Source: Symsagittifera roscoffensis (taxonomy: Eukaryota > Xenacoelomorpha > Acoela > Convolutidae). From it: a stretch of DNA of 64,000 nucleotides. The position numbers and the translations under genes were made by a program. The stretch lies in assembly GCF_963678635.1 (NCBI RefSeq), contig NC_087065.1, positions 67,735,374-67,799,373 on the forward strand, read 5' to 3'. Positions 37,501 through 49,500 of the stretch are shown here, in pieces. The notes under the pieces were generated by a model. That model worked only from the letters and a program-made list of their open reading frames with translations, had not been told where the DNA came from and searched no databases. The stretch's first letter is position 1. Each line of letters starts with the position of its first letter.

Positions 37501-40500
37501 GTTTTTGACCTCCATGACCCACTTGACACAATTCCCCTATCAAAACTAGAAATTGACAATATTTTTCTCACCCCAACAGATAAAATTACACTTGAACTCT
37601 TAAAACAATATCAAAATCTCGACCCAGTAATTAGACAATTAAAATCATGGCACAAATACAAAACTAAGCCCGTAAAAGCAGATACCACAATTTTAGGAAA
37701 TAAAACACTCCTCCGCTATTTTCGAAATTTTAATAACACAGCAATTAATGAAAATACAGATCTTTTAGAATATAATTTAAATGATTCAAAAGTTCCCTGC
37801 CTTCCTTTAAGTATGATATTAATAGCTTTTAACATCTCCCATACACAAAATACTAAAGGACACTCCGGGTCAGAGAAAACATACTCGAACTTTACACAAA
37901 ATTTTTATTTCCCAAATGCACCAATTTGGATAAAAGTATTATGCAATGATTGTATAATATGTCAATTAAACAAACCTTATCCAAATCAAAAACAAATAGC
38001 ACAAAAACAAGATTTTAAAGGACAAAGTTTATATTTTAACCATCGCATTTCATTCGATACAAAAGGACCAATTTCACCATCTTCTGAAGGAAACTCCTAC
38101 ATTATGGTCATTGTTGACGCATTTACACATTATGTAGCACTCAACCCAGTACCACATTGTAATGCTTATTATGCCTACACGACGCTTTATGAACATTGGA
38201 TAGCTAAATTCGGACTACCCGAAATCTTAGTTACAGACAACGGTACAGAATTCATAAATATTGAAATCATCACACTATGCCACTTATATAACATCAAACA
38301 TAAACCACGAACATCTCATGCACCTTGGACAAACGGTTTAGTCGAAGGTATGAACCGTTCACTACAAGAATATCTCCGATGTATCATAAATGGAAATGAT
38401 ACAAAATAAACAGAATGGTCAGCAGATGTAAAATCATTTCCCTTAGCATACAATTCACAAATCACGACAACTTTAGGAATGTCACCATACGAAAAGGTTT
38501 TTAATCAAAAGCCACGTAAACCAGTTATGTTTATAGCAAATTCCCATAAAATTGCACAAGGTTATTGCCAACCAAACAAAGACTCAATTTGTTATAACCT
38601 ACCTTTACACACACATGATGAAGATCATTTTCATCACCCACAAGTTCTTAAATTAGCCTCCGGTACACACACCGAATGGATTTTAAATAGAGATAAAAAA
38701 CACTATGAGATTTACCAAAAAGTAACAAAGAAATTGTTACAAAGACAAAATATTAACGACCAAATTAATTCACGCTTTACACCAGCCACAGATTTAAAAA
38801 TTGGAACATTTGTCTTAATACCTAACTTTAATACACACAAAGGAATCTCTAAAAAATTACAACCCCTTCGAAAAGGACCATACCAAATAATTGCCAAACA
38901 CACTGACGTAACGTATAAACTCACAGATTCAAATAAAAAGGAAATTGTTCAACATCGTAACAATCTATTGCCCTACTACCCAAAAGAATACGCGCTACGC
39001 GAATTAACTCAATTATATTCTTTCACAGGTCTAAAAGTTATTCAAAATCATTCACATACAGAAAAAGAAATAGATGAACAACACAACGTTCATCATGAAA
39101 AAAAAATCAGAAACAAACCAAAACTCAAAACAATACAAAAACGCCAGACCCAAAAATACCTCAAAAAGAAAGAAAAAATAGGAAAATGATAGAAAAAATT
39201 CTACCACAAGAACAAGTAGAAAAATCAAAACATAGAGAATCATCACGACTTAGAAATCAACCACGTAAAAACTACAAAACATTCATCCCACAATCTAAAA
39301 TATTAAAGAAAGTTGAATTTCAAAAACAAATTTAATTTTAGAATAAATAATTTTTGCACCTCTGGATCATTTTGAACTTTCATTTTTCAAAATAACATGC
39401 TGACAAACACGCGACAACTCTAGTTTAGATTCAGCCAATAGGATTCACTTAAATCCGTCACCTTCTATATCTCTAACACCAACCTATTAGCCGAAAGATA
39501 TTAAACTCCAGGTATATCTATAACTATAACTTTACAAACTCCAGGTCAAAAATAAGCAACTCGCTAATACTTGACAACTAAAATAAATACCACCATAATA
39601 TTACAACCCTCCCCTATCTAATAACGCAAAGATCAACAATATTTTCCCAACTCAGACCTCAAAAACCCTCCAACCAAAAATGGTAAATTAGCCTAAAGTA
39701 AAAAAGGACCATATTCATTTGGCCTAAAGTACAAATATCTCAAAATACCCCCGATCACCCGACAAATAAAAACAAAAGCAAAGAAGACCCCCCGAACACC
39801 ATAAAATTAGCCCCCAACAACTTTTCACAAAACTCAACCCACTTGTCAAAAAATCAATAAATAACTCGACCACACTTGAATCTCGCCTCAAACAACAAAA
39901 AAATTCGACAAAGAAATCATTTCTTAAATGCTCTTCTCTCGATCAGTCAATATCTTTAAAAATACTATTTTAAATCTTTTAATGAACTTTTTCATACTAT
40001 TCAAACTTTTGTTCATATTTCTATTTGATACTTTTGAAGCTTTTATAATCATTTTAATAACTTTTTGCAACATTTTTTAAATTTTCTACTCCCTATTTGA
40101 AATATATCTCCAACTTTCCCAAATCATTGATCATATTCACAGGTACGATAATCCAAAGTCTATTTAAAAGATACGAACAATTTTTAGTAGAACAAATATT
40201 TTTTTACTATTTGTAATCTTCATCAGATTTTTATCATCCCTAATACTGACAATGTGCAAATGTGTAAAAAAGGCAATAATCACATTCGCCTTAGCAACAA
40301 TCCTTTTAATTCTTTTCATTGAAGAATACTACAATAAACATAAATTTTCGCACTAGAAAAAATCAATCAGAACACTTTCAAAAATTGCTAACCAACAATC
40401 ACAAAATCAGTCTTCACCGACATCATCCCAAGAAAACCCAATAATACCTACAACTACCCAAAACCCCCAAACATCCACACGAATTTCTTTCCAAGATAAT

Positions 40501-43500
40501 TCATACACTTTTGAAGGACGACACGCTCGCTTGTCCGAACCATTAGAACCAGTTCAGCGACAGGCACCCCTAAGTGAACCAACATATAACTTGTACCCCA
40601 CATTACCACAAGAATTAAGTAGAATAAGAAACATTAGTCAAAAGCAAAATACAGTTGAAATAAATAGACAAATTATACATCCAAGACGAAACTGAAGTTT
40701 TCAAACCCCTAGAGTTCATTTTGATATACCCCAATCACCAAAAACAACTACTTCAGAAAACCCAAATAGTACATTACCAGAAACTCCCCCAAACCTTTCA
40801 CAACGTAGCACCTCAAGTATACCCTCAGATTACTTAGGTTCAACACCAACATCTGAACAAATACGTGAAAATCCCTTTAACCCCCCCCCCCAATCCCACA
40901 ACACGACTACCATATTGGACAACACACTCATATACACAAGGTGAACCAAACTTAGTAAACGACCCAATAGATATTTCTACGGATACAACACTATCATCAC
41001 TACCAGAAACATTATCACTACCATCAACACCATCATTAAGTCAAATTTCACCGACGCTTTTCCATTTAAACTTTTCAAATAACCTCGACGCTAGATATCG
41101 CGAACAATCATCAACAAATATCCCTTTACGATTAGATTGGAACACATTCGTAGCACCCCCACCATTATTTGGACAACATCAAGAAAGTAACAGACTCCAC
41201 AGTTGGGCACTCAATAGACTACAATATAGACAAGATATCCACGAAGATATTCGTGACCACAATATTCAAATACTACAACAAAATAGTCTCCAATTAAAAT
41301 TCGAAATCACGATCAAACTTAATAATATTGTTCAACATCCCTACCTACCCATTAAATCCACCAAATATAACAGCTCAACCGCTACCACCACCATTTATAA
41401 CAACTGAAGTAATCTATAAATACGATAGATATACCAAAAACACAATTGGTTACATCACATTTTATAACCCATACTCAGGATTATCATACACATGTATATT
41501 CTAAAAATTTTAACATTTCAATCATCTTTTTTCTAATATTTTTCGAACAGAACACAAATCCTTCTCCTCGCACAGGACCCCAGGATATATTAGTAACACA
41601 CTACGATTGTGAAGAAAACGAACAAAAAACACTTCACAAATATGCAATAAATCAAGTATCACAGTGCGAAACAGAACCACAAGCTATAGAAACTACAAAT
41701 GTAATAGCAACACTGTATTCAAAATCCCGAGCAACAACAGTCACAGGATATAAATTTACAGCAACATTTTCCGAAAAGAAAGTACACTGTTCACAAGTTT
41801 CCAATGGAAATAAGAACCGACTTGATCACGAATCATTCTATCAAAGTAATATAGAACGACTTTTACATCTAAATCCCGATGATTGTAAAAACGAACTACT
41901 CAGACTAAACATCACAAGAAATAGAAACACAGACAGGAAAATAGTAAATTTCCAAGTCTTTGCCGATTCTGTACACCAAGCTCAGCTTGAAAGATATCAA
42001 GGACATATAAAACTAGACGAGAAATACCCATACAAAGGCGCGCACATTGGAATAAATGACCCCTCAAACTGCAAAGCAGACACAAAAAATAAAGGATATC
42101 AAGAAATAAAGTTTTTCGATTGGAAATTTCAACTCGAAAAACTACAACTCACACGAGATCTATCAGATAACACAATGATCTATCAAGGAATTAGATTACC
42201 CTGCAAAAATGATCAAGGTTATTGTGACCCTACAACCCGGACACAAGCAACTATTGTTTGGTTTCCCGAAGATACATGCACAACATTTCAAGTAGCAAAA
42301 ATACACGCTCGAATGATAAAATTTCATAAAAAATATTTTAAAGAATCAATTCCATACGAACAAATAAATCCATCCCGAAAACAAAGTAATGATTTTAGAA
42401 ATATTCATGATATAGAAAATAAGTTTTCAAATATATCAAGAAACAGAAATTGCATGCAAATACAGAAATCCACTATATAAAACACAATATTCTGAAATAC
42501 TTGTCGAATACGAAAAAGGTTTCGACATGACCACTGGAAAAATAAATTTGACCCTTATGCCACAGGTCACCCTTTAAATGAAGGAACATCATACATACCA
42601 GTTAACTTTCAAAAAAGCATAGGTCAACCTGGTGGAAAACTAAAGCCACATGACAGTAGAAGTACACGTTTACAAGAACTATCACTAATGAATAACACCT
42701 ATTTCGGTAATATTCATTACGATATTCACTTAGATATGAAGTTAGACTACACAATTAGTCGAATTTTTCAAGAAAAGTCACTCTCCGAATTAGAAACACT
42801 TCACCAATTATGCGAATTGGAAAGGACACAAATCCTACAATCACTCGCACTAGCAGTACTAAAAATACCCTACGCAGGATACTTATTGTCAGGAAATAGA
42901 TCAACTTTTCTAGACTACGAAGGAAATATTTTATGGTTATATACTTGTACCAAAAAAATATCACCACTATATGTTTTTGAAGATAAATGTTGTTATAAAA
43001 GAATCCCTATATTCTATAAAAATAAAGTTTATTTTGTCGACACACTTTCAAGACGAACATATTTTTGGGATACCGCAGTCCCATGTGGATCAGAAAATAG
43101 CCACAATGTAGTACAATTGAATCGTGATGAAGATAAATTCTATCTCCTTACACCATACCCTACGTTAATGCAATCACTCAAAAAAATTTCACCCGAAAGC
43201 ATCAGAGCTATTGCTCGTATTCCAAACATTGATTTACAATCAATTGGAATATATTCTAAATCAGATATTCAACATCACATTAGAACACAACAATTTCAAG
43301 AGTTATTAACACAAATGGATACAATACAAAGACAGTCAATTGACCAGAATCTAAGAAAACTTGCCGAAACTGCAGGATTTGCTGATATTTATACACAAGA
43401 TTATAGCGGATATTTTGAAGACATTAAAGACTACATATATTTAAACGGTGAAAAATACAGACCACAGCATATTTCACCTATAAATATTTTCAGTTTTGTC

Positions 43501-46500
43501 ACCCTAAAAAACAAAATTCTAGCTTTTCTAGGATGGCCCTATTACATCTTAGAAAAATTAACTATCTTATACGCAATGTTTAACTTTATAGGATTTCTTT
43601 TCTCACCCTTAAAAGGAATCTATAACACATGCGCTATACACACACAAGTAAACAGACAAGCAAGTGTAGCACGCATACTGTTTGCAGAATTTTTTGGAAT
43701 TTTTTCATCATCAATAAACAAAATACTTCTAGATACACAAATAAAAGAATATAACACGAAAATATCCACAAGACAGAACACTTACAACGAAGACCACAAT
43801 AATGACCCCTACCACAAAACCATTCATTATCATTAGTTCCCCGTAATTTCCGAAACCTAGCAATCACAAATAATCCAAATTCTAGACCAAATATACCACA
43901 AAGCCCCATCCAACATTTAATGACACATCATCCACAAAATGATAATACATACGAACAAATTATAGAACAACCCCACGCCACCACTTTTCAGTCTCAAAAT
44001 AATCATTTTTTTAGCCCACGATGAGCCGACAACTTGGATCCCTACATCGCTCAAATTCCCGCCCAGCCAACCTCCAAACTCAAATCTCAATAATCTCACT
44101 TTTTGCTTTCCCACCACCCGATTTTCCGATTATTAATATATCATCAAGCACGAATTCTGATACTAACTCAGATATTTCAGTTTTATACTCTATCTCACAA
44201 TTTAATAACCCTAATATAGAAACCCCTGACAAATTTGCAGACTCCGAACCATCTCCATCAAGTTATACTCAGACCAACTCCTCAGTTTTTTCAAAACCCC
44301 CTTTTCAACCAATTCCATCAAATCATTCACTCCCATCCGTTTCCACTCCTTCTTATGCTTCGCAAGTAACCCCAACCTATTCTCCACTTCATTCCGACAG
44401 ATCATATAATAATTCCCCAGATACCCCCCAAATTTCCCAGGAACTCGATAATTTTGTTACCCTACAACAACAGTTAATACACCCTAACACCCTCACAATA
44501 CATCAAATATCATCCACACTAGAATCCTCAAACCCACCTACTCCTACACCCTCCTCAGCTTACACTGCATCATTCACACAATCATCCACATCCACCGAAA
44601 CACCTAGTAGCACTCACCGAGCTTATCGCACTTTTAAACGAAAATTCCCGAATCACCCGTTCCCGACCAAACCCGGAACAGCCTGCTAATATACTAATCA
44701 TCCGCAACACACAAACACGAAAAATTTTCTTGCAATCACCTTACCCTCATTTCCACAATATACATTAAACACACCTAACGATACTAATGACACACGTAGT
44801 TTTGTAGATGATTATGTTTCAATGCCAACACTTCATTGAACAGCTTATTCTCATTTTACTAACCACCTTTGCCTACCACTAACTAATACTCATGACAACA
44901 TAGAAAAGAACAAAGACATGTTATATAGACTCACTACAACACTAACACCTCGACAATTTACTTACGTAGGATATAAAAAATTACTAAAAACATTCACTGC
45001 ACCCCGAGCTAACGAATTTACAATAGAATATTACGACCATAATATCATCCGACCTAATCGAGACCAATTTTTAGATGAAGACCGCTTCGCTAACCCGCAA
45101 CTAACAGAAAAATTTTTCATCAAAACATCATACGTATTCACACTTAATATTTTTGATAGAAAGTATGATCGCATCATTTCAGAATCACTAGCTGATATTC
45201 AAGCTTACAAAAGATTCCATGACAAATTTCAGTTATTTTCACTAACCTTTCACTTTCTTTCACCACATGAACGCAATTTGCACTGTTCCCACGATATTAT
45301 GTTACGCACTAAACAAACCCACACATATACATACTATCGTTTTATACAAAATCATTTTGATTTGCATACCCCATCAAGACAACCTCACCATTGTTTTCAG
45401 TTTCTTAACTCAAAATACACGTCACCATTTTTCCTTAATTTTACATATTGCATCAAAGATACTAACCTCCACGGCATCCTCCGCATCTATGACCCAGTTA
45501 CCCAAATGTATATATTTTGTCCCATCACGAAGACCCTTAATGCCGAAGAATCCAGACCCTTCCTTATCCCGCATGAATTTATCCAGCCTATTGAAATACC
45601 AATATGAGAATTCATTCACAATACTAAATACAATCATAAAATATATAAACTCATTCAAAACACACCTTACGAGTTTGCAGTAGGCACTGAAGAACTAAAA
45701 ACCATTAAAGCACTTCAATTGCTTTGGCCACTGCTACAAACTAAAAACATCATACGCATACTAGCCAAATTACTAACAACATCAGATATGATACACGACA
45801 TCTTCCCCTACGGCTTTTTCCCAGAAGATTAACAGGTAAGTATAATTTAAAATACTCTTCACTAATAAATTTAAATTAGTACTAACCATTTTTTATCAAT
45901 GTTTGATTTATATTTCTAGTCTTCACACCACGATCATCTAAAAAACAGAAAATAAAAATAAAAATACAAACTTGTTAAATTCTCTTAAAATTCGTTAACT
46001 TCTTGCACTAAATAGTGTAATTAAAATTCATACCAAATGTAGTAATTTTATCTATAAATTATTTCCCCATGAAGCAGTAAAACTACTTACGATGAAAATT
46101 TATAATTTTAAATTTCCCCGCAGTAAAATTCAAATTCTATGCAATAAATTGATAAAATGAGAAAGCAGTACTAACCTTTTCAAATATTTTCATTCACTCG
46201 CACAAGAATTCTATCCAAACTCGCACAGCTCGCCCACGAAGAATTGTTTAAATAATGATTTTAAGTTTCAAGTTTTCACACTCAACAACTCTAACACACG
46301 ATAACAAGTTTCAAACTTTCTTTAACCCGGTTGGAAAGGAATTATATACTAAACCAAACTAACCAACGCAGCTTACTAAACACCACAAATCATAAAATAA
46401 CAGCATGACTAAGAAAAGAAAACCAACGGTACCCAAAACGGATTAACCCAGATTAAAACTGAATAATTTATTCTTTTGAAGACTATTATAAAGTCTAATA

Positions 46501-49500
46501 AAGAAATAATAAAACACAAAAAAGTCGCAAGACAAACCCATACCAAAAACAATTTGATTTTTGAAAAAAGGACACAACCAAACTAACATAAGAAAGACCA
46601 ACATAAAACCAACATAAAACGTTATCACATAACAGGACCTCTCAAAGAAACAGCATGAAATCATACTCCCACTCCTGGCCCAACCCACCAGAGAGGACGT
46701 CCTGAGCATGCTCTATAGCCGGCCTAACCCACCGCGCTACATCCACGCTTTGTGACCACACTTCTATTTTTAATAAGAGGTACTCAAGGGTGAGTAACTC
46801 TTCAAAATAACCAAACTAAAACAAAACGCTTTTGTGAAAACGACTAACTAAAATCATGATTAAAAAATTGAATTAACATAATTTTATAAAATGTAAATCA
46901 TACTTGCAGTATATAGATCAATACACAACAACAAAGACGAACATCCAAAGACTAGATGATCCCATCACACTCGAACAAAAGAATGGCTAAGCACAACCGA
47001 CATGCCGTCCACAATCACAACTCAAAGGATTTAGAGTATGACTTGACTTCGCAGAAGAGGACTTCATTGAACTAGACCAATGACCACCTCGATGTACAAG
47101 TATACGTACAGATCCGAGTTACAAGGCATCCCTTCCACACACGATCTTCACGCCATTCCCAGACGAGGTTGCACACAAAACAAGTTCTCTACATAATACA
47201 GAAAAACCCGTCATAGCAAACCATCTTGGAAACGGATTGATTTCATTGGGGATCACAGTCGTTGTCAAAAGACGACGTAATAATTTCCTGTTCATAATTC
47301 CAGCGTCCTGGAACTTCTTTATCCAAGCGGAACCGGACAAGAATACGATGTTCACCAAATACCAACGTTCATCATCCATCCTTCAAATTGCAGAAATATA
47401 ATTCTAAAAAACTCTGTAAAACCCGGATGGGTGGAACCTGATCTAAACTACATTTTATAATTGGATAAATTGGATATTTTCCCACTGTAAAATATTTAAT
47501 ATTAACCAATCATAATCCATCTAACTAACAACCCACTTATTTGTAAGTGCCGAAATTACTTGTAATTTCAGCACCAGAGAGATTTGAATTTAACCTAGAA
47601 ATTAGTTGCCTCTCCAAGAGAACTTCAGCAGTCGCAATAAGCCAGTATACTCTAGATCTATTGAGCCTAGCAGAGACTAGTTAAACACCCTGAGACTAGT
47701 AGATATAAGAGTAAGATTAGAATCGGTATTAGACTAAGAAGTTGCACGAATCTATCCGGCCCAAAATAAGATAGCGTGACGAGCAGACGGTGTACCCTAT
47801 CCGAAATTACTCTATGAGTTTAACAAATACCACCTAAACTCAAAATGCTTAAAGTTTTTTTTATCTTCCAAACTTCACGATGTTTTCTTATGTTTAGGAG
47901 GAATTTGAATTCAGTAATAAGCAGTAAAGCTAAGAAAATTCAGCCAAAATAGGGTAAACTTAGTAGTGTAATAAAAGTCGGAAATCATTTTCTCGCCCAT
48001 AAAAAAACTGTTAAACTAAACAAAAAAAAATTTTGAAAACTTTTGCAATCAAAATCACTTTTATGAGGGCATTATAATGGTACTACAGTTGACCCCCTAC
48101 AATTTCTATTTCGGGTACCTGAAATCAAAGTAAAATATTCAACCTAGCCCATATTTTTTCCCACTCTTTCAAGTGGACGGAACAAATAGGGAATAAAAAC
48201 TACGTTTTATCTTTATAAATTTTTTCAAATTTAGCTCTTGAGACTAAATAAGTTTCAAGTTGCTGTTTTCAACATTATTTGAAAGACTTTCCTCAAAAGT
48301 TTCATTTTTTAACTGTATTTGTTCAAACTTGGTGCATAATGATATCAACAATTGATGTAAACACATTATATGCTAACACATTATTGAATTGCGTTGCTTC
48401 AGCCCCTTTTTTTAATGCAACAAGTTCAAAAATTTCAATTCAATTGCTCACTTGAAATCGATTTTAAAAATGAATTAGCAAATTTTTCAAAACATTAGGT
48501 GCACAAAATCTAGCATTTTGATCTCCTATGATAAAAAGAATACTGGAGAATTCTTGAAAAATAAAAATCAAAATCTGAAACAATTAGGGATTAAAATAAG
48601 TTTTCAAAAAGTACGCTCTACAATGTTTTCAAAAACTATCAAACTCCCAGACTTTTTTGTCGAAATCCTTTGAACTTGGTAAATTAAAATCATAACAAAA
48701 AGTGACAAAACAAATAAAAATTGAAACTGTCTTTAAAATTAAGTATCTGAACAAATTTAAACTCAAATGATTTTCTAATTTTTGCTTTTTGTTGGCAAAA
48801 ACGAAGTCTGGAAGAAACTTTCCGAGTTTGATATATGAAACAGTTTTTCGACAACTTCGGTCAGCTGAATCCATATTTCCATAAAATCTTTATTGATATA
48901 CACATACTCCCTGTGTTCTTAAATTTTATGACAACCCGGCTGCAGGTTTTATTCGTGCATCCAATGCAGTCGGAAGCAGTCACAACGGCAGAGCTTAAAT
49001 TTCATAGGCCAGCCTCTTTTTATGGGCACACTTATAAAAAGAAGACAGTTTGATTCCATCTATCAAAAATACAGCAGTCTGGAAATCAGCAGTGATTTTT
49101 GTACGTGAATGCAAAATGTACCAGCAGATGAAATGAAAAAAAAAATGAGCATTGACTCATTCGTCACTCTCTTAGAAGTCAATTTTTTAGTTTTTGGGAT
49201 AAAAGGGCCAAAGTGTCAGCTTTGTGCAATAATGTTTCAATTGTCCACATTGGTTTGTATTTTAATCATTATTACGAAACCATTCGTTTTACTGCTGACC
49301 AACTAATGAATGTAGAGGTACTATTTTTTGGGTGGTCACAATAGTTAATGCTATAATTAGTTTATTTTGTGTTTTGTGACCCGTTCTTCATATTGGGGAC
49401 CAAACTTGCTTAAAACTTATCATGTTAAAAAAAAAAATTTGTACGCTTTAAATTTAGGTTGATGCGACTTGCAATTTTGGCAGTTCACTTTTTTCAACTA

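Larger units (their letters stand above)
27267..47842 (+). mobile_element. Giant 20.6-kb env-bearing LTR retroelement in KChIP intron 1
   Basis: A single insertion bounded by 411-bp LTRs (27267-27677 and 47432-47842; TGG...CTCA; four differences by eye) and flanked by the 4-bp target duplication AAAT (27263-27266 and 47843-47846). Internal order: primer-binding site, 1.2-kb leader, ORF1, duplicated ORF2, Gag with a zinc knuckle, DSGA protease, YLDD RT, RNase H, D,D35E integrase, small membrane ORFs, an envelope-like glycoprotein, and a large unrecognised ORF. The RT-RH-IN order and the 4-bp duplication place it in the Ty3/Gypsy (Metaviridae-type) group. It is two to three times the usual Gypsy length. 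The plus strand is strikingly rich in A and poor in G. Numerous stops and frameshifts make this copy defective. Confidence 0.95.

Noticed and set aside
46640..46745. Functional tRNA gene on the minus strand
   Set aside because: An A-box-like sequence exists, but the B box is weak and no cloverleaf forms; at most a SINE remnant.
27267..47842. Nuclear genetic code with TGA read as Trp
   Set aside because: TGG is used at many clear Trp sites in the same element, and the host exons end in or are compatible with standard stops (the Shisa-like gene ends in TGA). Defects or element-specific effects are simpler.
48835..49306. Plus-strand ORFs of 65-72 codons in KChIP intron 1
   Set aside because: No splice sites, domain or composition support; expected by chance.
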